From: Candidatus Zipacnadia bacterium
GTDB taxonomy: Bacteria > Armatimonadota > Zipacnadia > Zipacnadales > UBA5352
Direction of reading: 5' to 3'
DNA length: 64,000 bases
NCBI GenBank assembly: GCA_029821735.1
Contig: JALGSU010000012.1
Span: 124,001 to 188,000 of the forward strand
The notes under the pieces are model-generated. The model ran no database searches. It was not told the DNA's origin and saw only the letters and a program-made list of their open reading frames with translations. How positions within the stretch are numbered: position 1 is the stretch's first letter; each line of letters opens with the position of its first letter. A program made the translations under genes and the position numbers. Shown in pieces: positions 1-8,741 of this stretch.

Positions 1-726
1 CGTCGAGCAGACAACATCTGGGACCTCGACGCGCTCGAGTCCGAGCCGCTGATGGTTGCAGTCGCTCAGGTCCCCGCAGGTGAGGGATGGGTCGGTATCG
101 AGATTGCTGCCGAGCTCGAACCCGGTCTCTACTGGCTGAGCGTCACCGGTCCCGAGAGTGTCATCTGGCGATGGGGAGCAAGGGATCCGATCGGTCTGGT
201 GGCCGCTTTCAGGCATGCCTCGGGGACGTTCTGGTTCGGTCCGGGGAGTTGGTCGGTGTGGCACAATCTGGCCATCACGGTCGAACCTGAGAGCCGGCCC
301 TACACCCCGGCGCAGGCGATCAACGGAGTGCCCCGGCCCTATGCCGATGTGAACGCCTGGGTCTCTGATCCCGACCGGCCTCTGCCCGCGTGGCTGGAGA
401 TCGAGCTGGCCGAGCCGACGGTCTTTGACACGATTTCGCTGGTCTTCGACTCAGGTCTGCACCGCATTAACTATGTGACACCCGGTCTCTTCCGCGCGCC
501 GGAGTGCGTGCGCGACTACACCGTCGAGGCGGAGACGGGCGGGCATTGGCGCGAACTGTTGTCGGTGACCGGCAACTATCAGCGGCTGCGCGAGCACCGC
601 GTGGACGAAGTCACCGCAACCCGCGTACGCCTGACGGTCAGTGCCACCAACGGCGATCCATCCGCGCGCGTGTATGGTCTGCGGCTGTATCACGATGGTG
701 GGGGAGAGGGTGGCACGGATGAGTAG
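1..726 (+). CDS. C-terminal part of a large protein with a discoidin-like tail (FAD-dependent-oxidoreductase type), 5' end missing
   Basis: The frame is open to the left edge of the window, so only the C-terminal 241 residues are visible. The last ~150 residues look like an F5/8 type C (discoidin-like) beta-sandwich: the segments NGVPRPYADVNAWVSD, LPAWLEIELAEP and TISLVFDSGLH match the pattern seen at the C-terminus of large FAD-dependent oxidoreductases in Armatimonadota and Planctomycetota. The catalytic domain would lie outside the window, so the function is inferred from the tail only. Its stop overlaps the start of the next gene. Confidence 0.6.
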   Translation, partial: RRADNIWDLDALESEPLMVAVAQVPAGEGWVGIEIAAELEPGLYWLSVTGPESVIWRWGARDPIGLVAAFRHASGTFWFGPGSWSVWHNLAITVEPESRPYTPAQAINGVPRPYADVNAWVSDPDRPLPAWLEIELAEPTVFDTISLVFDSGLHRINYVTPGLFRAPECVRDYTVEAETGGHWRELLSVTGNYQRLREHRVDEVTATRVRLTVSATNGDPSARVYGLRLYHDGGGEGGTDE

Positions 727-1249
727 CCGCGCGCCGCGTATTGAGTGCGCCACCCGTCTGGCGGCCGAGGAGGATCTGCCGGTGCTCGCGATCTTCGAGC
801 GCGAGCTTGCGCGCTCGGCCTTCCCTGAAGATCCAATCACAGACCTGGACTATCACGAGGAGAAGTTGCGTCGCGCTCTTCGGCAGGAGCCCGAGGGGAT
901 GGTCACGATGATGGTGACCGGCTCCGGCGCGCCCGTAGGTGGTGAGGTGGCGGCATGGCTGTGGCTGTCAACCAAGCGCACGCTGGCCACCGGCGAACAC
1001 TATGGGGTATTGCGCAGCCTCTACGTGCGGAGACGCTATCGCGGCCGTGGACTGGCCGATGATCTGCTGCGGTATGCGGGCCGGTACTTCAGCGCTCGCG
1101 GTGTGGACCGGATCGTCGCCAAAGTTCACCACGAGAACGCCGGTGCCTTGGCAGTGCTTCGACGCGGTGGATTTTCACCAATCCACGTGACGCTCGAACA
1201 GCGAATGCACTGCGACGAAGAATCAGAAGAGGAGCCGGCCAGCGACTGA
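719..1249 (+). CDS. GNAT family N-acetyltransferase
   Basis: A 176-residue protein with the GNAT fold. The acetyl-CoA-binding motif A is visible as LRSLYVRRRYRGRGLADDLL, followed by the usual C-terminal half with HHENAGALAVLRRGGF, where a residue after the helix packs against CoA. I chose the ATG at 719, inside the stop of the previous gene (ATGAGTAG overlap) and preceded by a purine-rich GGGGGAGAGGG, because homology begins there; upstream in-frame starts lie inside the previous gene. The overlap implies coupling to the upstream gene. The substrate cannot be read from the sequence. Confidence 0.85.
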   Translation: MSSRAPRIECATRLAAEEDLPVLAIFERELARSAFPEDPITDLDYHEEKLRRALRQEPEGMVTMMVTGSGAPVGGEVAAWLWLSTKRTLATGEHYGVLRSLYVRRRYRGRGLADDLLRYAGRYFSARGVDRIVAKVHHENAGALAVLRRGGFSPIHVTLEQRMHCDEESEEEPASD

Positions 1250-1259
1250 AGCACCGGTG

Positions 1260-1460
1260 CTACTCCTCGTCATCGATGCCCTCGAGAACCCACTTGCCCG
1301 GCTCGCCCGGCTCCGGTGCCGATTCCTTGAGCACCTGGTTCACCGCCTCCAGCTTCCACCCCGCTTCCACCATGAGATCCCGAATCTGCTGGTCACTCAT
1401 TCCCTTGTCATGTAACCCCTTTACGTACGCCTTCCCTTGCTCCAGACGTCCCTCCGACAT
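1260..1460 (-). CDS. small protein with the same N-terminal module as the next gene
   Basis: A 66-residue acidic protein. I chose the ATG at 1460 over an upstream start because GGAGGTG sits 6 nt ahead of it and because the product then aligns from residue 1 with the neighbour at 1491-2261. Both share the pattern EQGxAYVxGLxxKGxSDxQIRxxMxxxGW over about 35 residues, predicted to be two or three short helices. I do not recognise the module as a named family; it looks like a small helical adaptor or protein-interaction unit. The remaining ~25 residues are acidic and probably disordered. Confidence 0.65.
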   Translation of the reverse strand: MSEGRLEQGKAYVKGLHDKGMSDQQIRDLMVEAGWKLEAVNQVLKESAPEPGEPGKWVLEGIDDEE

Positions 1461-1490
1461 GGCGCACCTCCAGTCCGTCACGACTCACGC

Positions 1491-2261
1491 TCACTGCTGG
1501 TTGAAGTACGTATGGACATCCCCCTTGTTGAGCGCGACGATGAAGACGGTTGCTACAGTGAGGCCCGCTATACCCACCGCTCCGCTGGTGGAGCCCAGGA
1601 CCATCCTGATCGTGGTCATCAACATGCCCAGGCCGAGCCACAACACGGCCGCCCCCCGGGCCCACTCCGCTCCGTGCCAGAGGAAGTAGCACATGAACAG
1701 TACCACGGCGTAGAAGACCAGCAGCTCGATCCCCAGGGCGTACCACGCTTCCCATTTCATGTGGGCCACTACGTCCTCCATCGTTTCAGTCGGGGTATTG
1801 GTAGCGGCCCTCGCGGCCCAAACGAGCACGATGGCTGCGATTGAGCCGAGGAAAGAGCCGATGGCCATTATCGCCACGAGGATGGTCAGGTTGCGAGGCC
1901 GGGGGATGGGATCGACGCGGTGCTTGGCCAGGCGTTCGCGGTCGGCCAGCGCCTTGGCCAGACTGCTCGTGGGCTTGCCGTCGGAGTGCTGGGGCTTCTC
2001 TTGTTCTCGGCCGCTCCACTGGGTGCTGAACTCGTCGGGGGGCTGCTCCTGCTTCGCATCATCCGTGGTATCGTCGGGGTCCGCCCCCTCCAGCGCCCAT
2101 CCCTCTTCCGCCACCGGCTCGGCCACGCCCATGACCCGCTCGATCAGCTCGTCGGGCCAGCCACCGGTTCGCATCTTCTCGCGAATCTGCTCATCGCTGC
2201 TCCCCTTGGTGCGCAAGCCGGCCACGTACGCTCGCCCCTGCTCCAGACGTTCCTCTGCCAT
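1491..2261 (-). CDS. membrane protein with N-terminal helical module and 3-4 transmembrane segments
   Basis: A 256-residue protein in three parts. Residues ~1-45 carry the EQGRAYVAGLRTKG...QIREKM module shared with the 66-residue gene downstream. Residues ~50-140 are acidic, polar and probably disordered. The C-terminal ~115 residues hold strongly hydrophobic stretches (NLTILVAIMAIGSFLGSIAA, YALGIELLVFYAVVLFMCYF, and two more near the end). A GGGGGAGAACC ribosome site precedes the ATG. The 30-nt gap to the 66-residue gene suggests one transcript. I do not recognise the family. An inner-membrane protein with a cytosolic interaction module is the most that can be inferred. Confidence 0.7.
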   Translation of the reverse strand: MAEERLEQGRAYVAGLRTKGSSDEQIREKMRTGGWPDELIERVMGVAEPVAEEGWALEGADPDDTTDDAKQEQPPDEFSTQWSGREQEKPQHSDGKPTSSLAKALADRERLAKHRVDPIPRPRNLTILVAIMAIGSFLGSIAAIVLVWAARAATNTPTETMEDVVAHMKWEAWYALGIELLVFYAVVLFMCYFLWHGAEWARGAAVLWLGLGMLMTTIRMVLGSTSGAVGIAGLTVATVFIVALNKGDVHTYFNQQ

Positions 2262-2427
2262 GGTTCTCCCCCTCTACTCCCCGCGATCCTCGGCAACGTC
2301 CGCCAACGCCGGTCTTTCCCACAGTAAGGTTAGGTACCGCCGCCAAGTCACCTGCCCCGAAGGTTGGTTCGTATGTGGGGGCGAAGGAACACTCGACTTG
2401 AGACTGGACGTGTGAGGAGGCCGAATC

Positions 2428-3399
2428 ATGCAGTATCGACAGCTTGGTAAGTGGGGCCTGCGTATCTCAACCGTCGGACTGGGCAGCTACCTGACCATCG
2501 GCATGCACGTTGACGATGACACCGCGGCCGAGTGCGTGAAGACCGCATTTGACGGTGGCATCAACTGGATCGACACCGCGAACGCCTACAACAAGGGTGG
2601 CGCGGAGATCGCGTTGGGCAAGATCCTCAAGGACTATGACCGCGACGATTACGTGCTGGCCACGAAGGCATGGGCGCCCATGGGCGACGGGCCCAACGAC
2701 CGTGGGCTGTCGGCCAAGCATGTCTTCGAGCAGTGTCACGCCAGCCTCGCGCGCCTGCAGATGGACTACATCGATCTCTACCAGTGTCACCGTCCCGATC
2801 CGGACACGCCGCTGGAGGAGACGATCCGCATCATGGACGACCTCGCGCGTGCGGGGAAGATCCTCTACTGGGGCGTGAGCGAGTGGCCTGCCGCGCTGAT
2901 TCAGGAAGCGTGCGACCTCGCGCGCGCTATGGGCTGTCGGCCGCCGGTCTCCAACCAGCCGCGCTACAGCCTCATGTATCGCGACAATGAGGCCGAGGTC
3001 TACCCGGCCTGTCTGCACAACGGTGTGGGCAACGTGGTCTTCTCGCCGCTGGCCCACGGCGTGCTCACCGGCAAGTATGAGCCGGGCCAGCCGGTCCCCG
3101 CGGGCACTCGTGCCGCGGACGACACACAGAACAGCATCATGATGAATATGTACTGGGGTGACAAGAACCTCCAGCGAGTGGCGCAGATGAAGGAGATGGC
3201 CGGCGATCTCGGCCTGACCTGCGCGCAACTCGCCATGGCCTGGTGCCTGCTGCATCCCGCGGTGACCTCCGTCATCAGCGGCGTGACGCGGGTCAGCCAA
3301 CTCGAGGATAACTTGGGTGCGGCCGACGCCACCATCCCTGCCGACGTCGCCGAGAAGCTCGACGAGATGTTCAGCGCCGAGCAAGCTTGGACGCCCTGA
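2428..3399 (+). CDS. aldo/keto reductase (potassium-channel beta-subunit-like)
   Basis: A 323-residue NADPH-dependent TIM-barrel oxidoreductase. The catalytic tetrad is intact: Asp49 and Tyr54 in WIDTANAY, Lys80 in LATKAW, and His121 in LYQCHRPD. The C-terminal SVISGVTRVSQLEDNL is the nucleotide-binding signature of this branch, which includes YghZ and Kv-beta-type enzymes. GAGGAGG precedes the ATG by 8 nt. It is the first gene of an eight-gene plus-strand operon running to 11214, with almost no spacing between genes, so it probably reduces or oxidises a sugar-derived carbonyl in the same route. Confidence 0.9.
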   Translation: MQYRQLGKWGLRISTVGLGSYLTIGMHVDDDTAAECVKTAFDGGINWIDTANAYNKGGAEIALGKILKDYDRDDYVLATKAWAPMGDGPNDRGLSAKHVFEQCHASLARLQMDYIDLYQCHRPDPDTPLEETIRIMDDLARAGKILYWGVSEWPAALIQEACDLARAMGCRPPVSNQPRYSLMYRDNEAEVYPACLHNGVGNVVFSPLAHGVLTGKYEPGQPVPAGTRAADDTQNSIMMNMYWGDKNLQRVAQMKEMAGDLGLTCAQLAMAWCLLHPAVTSVISGVTRVSQLEDNLGAADATIPADVAEKLDEMFSAEQAWTP

Positions 3400-3428
3400 C
3401 CGCCGGACGCAACACGGGGGAGATCAAT

Positions 3429-4379
3429 ATGCGCATCTGCTATGTCGGCGCCGGCGGGTTCAGTGGCGGCTTCGTCCACCCGCACCTCGATCGACAGGAC
3501 TGCGAACTGGCCGCGATCTGCGACCTCGATATCGAGCGCGCCCGGCGCGCTTCGGCCAAGTGGGGATTCAAGCGCGTCTACACAGACTTCGAGCGCATGT
3601 GTGATGCCGAGAATCCGGACGCGGTTTTCTGCGTCGGGCAGCAGCAGATGCAGCATGATGTCGGGCTGCGCCTGCTTGAGCGCGGGCTGCCTACCTATGT
3701 ACAAAAGCCTGCGGCGCAGACAGCCGATGAGGTCCGCGAGTTGGCCGAGATGGCTGAGCGCACCGGCACTGTCTGCCACACAGGCTTCAACCTGCGCTCG
3801 GCCCCGGCGGCACTGAGGGTCAAGGAGATCGTCGACGCGGATGAGTTCGGCGCGCCTGTGCTGATGATCTTCCGCTACGGGTTGATGAGCAAGAAGGTAT
3901 GGGGCGAGGCCATCGCTGACCAGCACAGCCACGCCATCGACTTCGTCGTCCACCTGCTCGGCGATTGGGAGCAGGTCAGTGTTCTGCCGCTGCTCGACGA
4001 GACTGCCCGAGGCTACGTGGCCGCAATCCGGATGGCGAGCGGCGCGGTCGCGTCGCTGTGCACCACCTCCGAGCAGGATCCTGACTTCGAGTTCCTGTAC
4101 TACGAGATCTCCGGCCGCGGCGGCCACCAACTGATCAGCCATGATGGCGATCTGCTTTACCACCACAAGGGCGGCGACGATCTGCACATGAGTATGGGCA
4201 CCTGGAACCGCCAACGTGTCATCGACTGGTGGGGCTACTTCGAGGACGTGCGCAACTTCCTGGCGGCGGCACGTGGCGACGAGCCCGATCGCTGCCCGGT
4301 CGCCAGCACCGTTCGCGCCATGGAATTGGGCGAGGAGATCGCCCGGCAATGCTACGCTGCGGGAGCTGAGGACCAATGA
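3429..4379 (+). CDS. Gfo/Idh/MocA family oxidoreductase
   Basis: A 316-residue NAD(P)-dependent dehydrogenase with an N-terminal Rossmann fold (MRICYVGAGGFSGGF) and the family's catalytic-lysine motif (here QKPAA, replacing the usual EKP). The C-terminal alpha/beta domain contains the QHSHAIDFVVHLLGDW helix, whose His and Asp normally line the active site. I chose the ATG at 3429 because GGGGGAGA precedes it and homology begins there. It lacks the cysteine insertion found in the two other Gfo/Idh/MocA genes of this operon. Its stop overlaps the next start by 4 bp (ATGA). Family substrates are sugars, inositols and related cyclic polyols. Confidence 0.88.
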   Translation: MRICYVGAGGFSGGFVHPHLDRQDCELAAICDLDIERARRASAKWGFKRVYTDFERMCDAENPDAVFCVGQQQMQHDVGLRLLERGLPTYVQKPAAQTADEVRELAEMAERTGTVCHTGFNLRSAPAALRVKEIVDADEFGAPVLMIFRYGLMSKKVWGEAIADQHSHAIDFVVHLLGDWEQVSVLPLLDETARGYVAAIRMASGAVASLCTTSEQDPDFEFLYYEISGRGGHQLISHDGDLLYHHKGGDDLHMSMGTWNRQRVIDWWGYFEDVRNFLAAARGDEPDRCPVASTVRAMELGEEIARQCYAAGAEDQ

Positions 4380-5239
4380 AGCTGACAGCGATCATCCACG
4401 CGCTGACCCACCACGGTGAGGACACCGTGCCCTTCCCCGAGGGCCTCAAGCTGCTCCGGCGCGCGGGTTTCGAGGGCGTCATGCTGATGTCGCGACCGGG
4501 CGGCGAGGCGCTGCGGGTGGACCACATCCCTGCCAGGTGCCTTATAGACCTGGCGGCGTCTGATCTCGACATGATCAGGTACTTCGCCGATGAGGCGGAC
4601 ATCGAGATTAACTCGGTTTTCAGTTCCGGCGTCGACGTCTCCGACGATGCGGCCATGGCGCAGACGGTCGAGAATCTCGTCGGTGTCGCGGAGATCGGAC
4701 AGAAGCTGGGCTGCCGGTACATGGGCCATCCCTGCTGGGGCGCCGACGCTCCCGGCATGGCCACCGCCGACAAGCGCGAGGTCATCGACCGCATGGTGAC
4801 CGTGATGGACGCGGTCGCGGCCACTGCGCCCGAGATCAAGTTCGGGGTCGATGTGCACTACCGCGGCTCCATCGAGAGCGTTTCGGACTGCCAGTACTAT
4901 GTCGAGCGGGCCGAGCACGACAACGTGGGCATCCTGCTCAACACCGGGCACATGACCACCTCCGCCCAGCCGGGCTGGGAACTTCTGGACCTCATCCCCG
5001 AGAGAGTGTTCATCATGGGATGGAAGGACCACCTGACCGGCCCGGAGCTGGAGCGCGCAGCGGTGTCGGTGGAGCTCGGCACGGGGCAGACTGACTTCGC
5101 GAGGTACATCGAGGTCCTCAAGAGCGATGGCACCGAGCGCCTGAATCTGATCAACGTCGAGGACGCCACGATCCCGGAGAAGGAAGACGCGCTGCGCGCC
5201 AGCCGCGAGTATCTCAACGGCCTGTGGGAGTCGATGTAG
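4376..5239 (+). CDS. sugar phosphate isomerase/epimerase-like TIM barrel (xylose isomerase-like superfamily)
   Basis: A 287-residue protein of the AP-endonuclease-2 / xylose-isomerase-like TIM-barrel superfamily, which uses a divalent metal to isomerise or epimerise sugars, keto-inositols or tagatose-type substrates. Recognisable segments include GFEGVML near strand 1, RYMGHPCWG, FGVDVHYRGS, VGILLNTGHM (probable metal-ligand Asp replaced by Asn, with the His kept), IMGWKDHLTG and LNLINVEDA at the final strand. It is translationally coupled to the upstream dehydrogenase by a 4-bp overlap. The pairing of a Gfo/Idh/MocA enzyme with this barrel is typical of inositol and rare-sugar catabolism, but the substrate is unknown. 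Confidence 0.82.
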   Translation: MKLTAIIHALTHHGEDTVPFPEGLKLLRRAGFEGVMLMSRPGGEALRVDHIPARCLIDLAASDLDMIRYFADEADIEINSVFSSGVDVSDDAAMAQTVENLVGVAEIGQKLGCRYMGHPCWGADAPGMATADKREVIDRMVTVMDAVAATAPEIKFGVDVHYRGSIESVSDCQYYVERAEHDNVGILLNTGHMTTSAQPGWELLDLIPERVFIMGWKDHLTGPELERAAVSVELGTGQTDFARYIEVLKSDGTERLNLINVEDATIPEKEDALRASREYLNGLWESM

Positions 5240-5271
5240 GTCCCGGGCCCGCGACCATGGAGGACAACCGT

Positions 5272-6366
5272 ATGACGCCGCGAGAGAGATATCTTGCCTG
5301 CGTAACCGGTGAGCCCGTGGACCGCCCGCCCTTCTGGCTTTTCTGGGGGCCGTGGGCCACCACCATGGAGCGGTGGAAGCGCGAGGGCAAGCCCGATCAC
5401 CTCAATCAGCGCAACCTGGTGCCGACCGAGCCGCCGCCGGCGACGGTGCCTGTGAACGTTGGGCCGCTGCCCTCGTTGGCTGAGGAGTTCATTTCGGAGG
5501 ACGATGACTACATCATCAGCCGGGATCTGTTCGGGATCGTCCGCCGCAACTACAAGCACGGAGAGTCCATGCCTGAGTTCCTCGACTTCCCGATCAAGAG
5601 CCGCGACGACTGGGAGACATACAAAACCGAGCGCTTTGACCCGCATGATCCTGCGCGGCTGGCCGGGAACTGGCGCGAGCAATGTCAGGCGTGGATGGAA
5701 GCGGGCACTCCCATTCAGCTCGGGCAGTTTCCGACCTGCTCGATCTATGGTGGTGTGCGCTGGCTGCTTGGCGACGAGGAATGCCTCTACATGTTCTACG
5801 ATGATCCCGAGTTGATCCACGACATGATGGGTCATCTCACCGATCTGTTCCTGACGGTCTTCGCCGAAGTCGTCCGCGAGGTGCGCGTGGACGTCATCCA
5901 CATATGGGAAGACATGTGCGGCAAGCAGGGGCCACTCATCTCGCCCGAACACTGGCGCGAGTTCATGGGGCCGTGCTACCGGCGCATCAAGGCCTTCTCG
6001 GTCGAGCATGGCATCCCCGTGCTGTCGGTGGACACTGACGGCAAGCCCGACGACATCGTGGACCCGATGATGGAGACCGGGGTCAACTACCTCTGGCCGA
6101 TGGAAGTGGCGGCGGGCACCGACGTGAACGACTACCGCGCGCGCTGGCCGGAACTGGCGCTCATGGGCGGCATCGACAAGCGCGCTCTGGCCCGGGGCCC
6201 TGACGCCATCGACGCCGAGCTTGACCGTATCTGGCCGGCGGTTGAGAGCGGGCGCTACATACCCGATCTTGACCACCTGATTCCTGATGACGTATCGTGG
6301 AGTAACTACAAGCATTACGCCCTGGCGCTGCACGAGCGCGTAATGAGCATGTCCGCGGACACCTGA
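5272..6366 (+). CDS. uroporphyrinogen decarboxylase (URO-D) superfamily protein, not HemE
   Basis: A 364-residue protein of the URO-D fold, a TIM barrel shared by HemE and the corrinoid methyltransferases MtaA and MtbA. It opens with MTPRERYLACVTGEPVDRPPF, as the accessory members do, and lacks the HemE N-terminal arginine motif. The region that binds zinc in MtaA (HxC) reads SVDTDGKPDD here, so that metal site is not conserved. I chose the ATG at 5272 because GGAGGA lies 7 nt ahead. It sits inside the redox operon, so a role in that catabolic route is likelier than haem synthesis. The reaction is unknown. Confidence 0.8.
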   Translation: MTPRERYLACVTGEPVDRPPFWLFWGPWATTMERWKREGKPDHLNQRNLVPTEPPPATVPVNVGPLPSLAEEFISEDDDYIISRDLFGIVRRNYKHGESMPEFLDFPIKSRDDWETYKTERFDPHDPARLAGNWREQCQAWMEAGTPIQLGQFPTCSIYGGVRWLLGDEECLYMFYDDPELIHDMMGHLTDLFLTVFAEVVREVRVDVIHIWEDMCGKQGPLISPEHWREFMGPCYRRIKAFSVEHGIPVLSVDTDGKPDDIVDPMMETGVNYLWPMEVAAGTDVNDYRARWPELALMGGIDKRALARGPDAIDAELDRIWPAVESGRYIPDLDHLIPDDVSWSNYKHYALALHERVMSMSADT

Positions 6367-6390
6367 TGGCTCACTCAAAGGAGCATTCCC

Positions 6391-7581
6391 ATGTCTACCG
6401 TTAACCTCGGACTCATCGGCACCGGGCCGCGCGGGCGGGTGTACGTCAACGCAGTCAAGCAACTCAATGAGAAGACCCCGGACCGTGCGCGCTATCTGGG
6501 TGTGTGCGACCTGGCCGCCGAAAAGCTCGCAGCGTTCTGCGAGCGCCACGAGCTGGTGGTAGATCAGGTCGCTGACTCCGACGCGCTGGCTGGCCGCGAC
6601 GATATCGATGGCATGGTCATCTGCACCCCTGATTTCACACACCACAGGCTGGCGACCGCAGCCTTTGAGCAGGGCAAGCACGTGATGGTGGAAAAGCCTA
6701 TAGCCATCCATCCCGACGGTGCGCGCGCAGTGTGCGAGGCGGCGCTCAAGGCCAACAAGGTTCTCATGTCCGGATTCGTGCTGCGCTATGACCCGATGTC
6801 GGTGAAGCTGCGCGAGATGATTCAGGGCGGCGCCATCGGCAAGCTGCTCGGCGGCATCGTGCACGAGGCGGTCGGCTTCCACCACGGCGCATCATACTTC
6901 CGTCGCTGGCACCGGCTGCGCGAGTTCTCAGGCGACCTGCTGCTGCACAAGGGCTGCCACACGCTGGACCTGTTCAACTGGGTCACCGGCAAGCTCCCGC
7001 GACGGGTTTCGGCCTTTGGCGGCACCGAGGTCTTCCTGCCGCGCGACGACGCGGCCATGGTCTGCCACGAGTGCAAAGTGGAGGACTGCATCCACCGCGA
7101 GGAGTTGCCCGAGGAGGAGCCTGAGGAGCGCTCGGCAAGTTCGGGCGTTGGCTCGCTGCCGATTGACGCGTGCGTGTACAACGTCGACAAGGACTCCACC
7201 GACACGGTGTTCCTGGTGGGCGAGTTCGAGGATCGCGTGCGACTGTCGTACAGCATGACGGTCACCTCACAGCTTGACGAGCGCCGCTTCAACTTCATCG
7301 GCACCGAGGGCGAGATCATCGCTAACATGAGCCGCCACGCCTATGGCATGCACATCCGCCGGCTCCCCGAGGAGGAGCCCGAGGAGATACCCATCGAGAT
7401 GCCCGAGGGTGGCGGCCATGTGCTCAGCGACGTGCAACTCATGGACGACTTCCTCGGCCGCATTGAGTCGGGCGCTGACCCGGAGGAGGACATCCAGTTC
7501 GCCTATCACTCCGGCTCGGTGGCCTTCGCCGCGGTCCAGTCCATCGAGTCCGGCAGCACGGTTGATATCCCGCAGTTGTAG
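6391..7581 (+). CDS. Gfo/Idh/MocA family oxidoreductase with a cysteine-rich insertion
   Basis: A 396-residue NAD(P)-dependent dehydrogenase. The Rossmann motif GTGPRG is at residues 10-15 and the catalytic EKP at 101-103. KGCHTLDLFNW, around residues 187-197, supplies the active-site His and Asp. A loop carries CHECKVEDC (Cys225, Cys228, Cys233) followed by Cys261, a pattern seen in a subset of this family and possibly a zinc or structural site. AAAGGAG precedes the ATG. It is paralogous along its full length to the last gene of the operon (10036-11214), which carries the same insertion. Confidence 0.88.
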   Translation: MSTVNLGLIGTGPRGRVYVNAVKQLNEKTPDRARYLGVCDLAAEKLAAFCERHELVVDQVADSDALAGRDDIDGMVICTPDFTHHRLATAAFEQGKHVMVEKPIAIHPDGARAVCEAALKANKVLMSGFVLRYDPMSVKLREMIQGGAIGKLLGGIVHEAVGFHHGASYFRRWHRLREFSGDLLLHKGCHTLDLFNWVTGKLPRRVSAFGGTEVFLPRDDAAMVCHECKVEDCIHREELPEEEPEERSASSGVGSLPIDACVYNVDKDSTDTVFLVGEFEDRVRLSYSMTVTSQLDERRFNFIGTEGEIIANMSRHAYGMHIRRLPEEEPEEIPIEMPEGGGHVLSDVQLMDDFLGRIESGADPEEDIQFAYHSGSVAFAAVQSIESGSTVDIPQL

Positions 7582-7602
7582 GACGTTGAGGGAGGCCCCC
7601 CC

Positions 7603-8730
7603 ATGCTTTACAGGACACTTTGCGGTGAGCAAGTATCAGCGCTCGGCTTCGGCTGCATGCGCCTGCCAACCGCGGACGGTAGTATAGACGAGCCCGAGGC
7701 GATACGTGAGATCCACCACGCCATCGACGAGGGCCTGAACTACATCGATACCGCCTACGGTTACCACGGCGGCACAAGCGAGCCGCTGGTGGGCAAAGCC
7801 CTCGCGGGCGGGCTGCGCGATGACGTATTCGTCGCCACCAAGCTGCCCGTGTGGCTGGCCAGTTCGCTCGAAGACTGTGACCGGCTCTTCGACGAGCAAC
7901 TCGAACGTCTGCAGACCGACTACGTTGACTTCTACATGCTCCATTCGCTCGTCGGCGAATCGTGGGACAAGGTGCACGCGTTCGGCGCGCTTGACTGGCT
8001 GCAGGGACTGCTTGATGCCGGGCGCATACGCCACGCGGGGTTCTCCTTCCACGATGACATCGAGTGCTTCAAGCGCATCGTTGACGCGTGGGACTGGGGC
8101 TTCGCGCAGATACAATACAACTACATGGACGAGGTCACCCAGGCCGGCACTGAGGGCTTGGAGTATGCCTTCGGCAAGGGCATCGGCGTGGTCATCATGG
8201 AGCCGTTGCGCGGCGGGCTGCTGGGCCATGCGTTGCCCGAGCAGCTGGAAGCCCAGCGCCAGCAGGTGGCGGCTCAATGGTCGCCCGGACAGTTGGCCCT
8301 GCGCTGGGTGCTGGATCACCGGGAGGCCGCGATTGCCCTCAGCGGAATGAATCGCATGGACCACGTCGACGAGAACCTCGCAGTGGCGAACGTCACTGAG
8401 CCCGGCTGCATCGGCGACGACGAGATGGGGTTCATCGGGGCCATCCGCAACCACCTGCGTGAGGGCTTCAAGGTGGACTGCACTGCCTGCCGCTACTGCA
8501 TGCCCTGCCCGGCGGGCGTCAACATCCCCCGCACTTTCACGCTCTACAACGATATGTCGCTGGACGACCCGGCGCGCGCGCGGTTTGGTTACACTAAGAT
8601 GACCAGCGAGGATGAATGGGCGTCCAACTGCACCGAGTGCGGCAAGTGCGAGGAACTGTGCCCGCAGCATATCGAGATCATTGACCAGCTCAAGCAAGCC
8701 CACGCAGCGCTGACCGCCGAGGACGCCTGA
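7603..8730 (+). CDS. aldo/keto reductase with C-terminal 2x[4Fe-4S] ferredoxin domain
   Basis: A 375-residue fusion. The N-terminal aldo/keto reductase barrel has Asp49, Tyr54, Lys80 and His114 in place as the catalytic tetrad. The C-terminal ~85 residues carry two ferredoxin-like clusters, CTACRYCMPCP (Cys293, 296, 299, 302) and CTECGKCEELCP (Cys343, 346, 349, 353). Such fusions are common in anaerobes and are thought to link the reductase to ferredoxin-level electrons. GAGGGAGG precedes the ATG. The next gene is a tandem paralogue, so the two may form a heterodimer or act on successive intermediates. Confidence 0.9.
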   Translation: MLYRTLCGEQVSALGFGCMRLPTADGSIDEPEAIREIHHAIDEGLNYIDTAYGYHGGTSEPLVGKALAGGLRDDVFVATKLPVWLASSLEDCDRLFDEQLERLQTDYVDFYMLHSLVGESWDKVHAFGALDWLQGLLDAGRIRHAGFSFHDDIECFKRIVDAWDWGFAQIQYNYMDEVTQAGTEGLEYAFGKGIGVVIMEPLRGGLLGHALPEQLEAQRQQVAAQWSPGQLALRWVLDHREAAIALSGMNRMDHVDENLAVANVTEPGCIGDDEMGFIGAIRNHLREGFKVDCTACRYCMPCPAGVNIPRTFTLYNDMSLDDPARARFGYTKMTSEDEWASNCTECGKCEELCPQHIEIIDQLKQAHAALTAEDA

Positions 8731-8741
8731 GGTAGCAGACC

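Noticed and set aside
5272-6366. HemE (haem biosynthesis)
   Set aside because: The HemE N-terminal arginine signature is missing, and the gene lies in a sugar-redox operon; the same holds for the two paralogues.
4897-6885. A 662-codon minus-strand open frame across three plus-strand genes
   Set aside because: It is antisense to well-conserved genes, has no recognisable motif and shows the His/Arg/Val-rich composition typical of reverse-strand frames in GC-rich genes.
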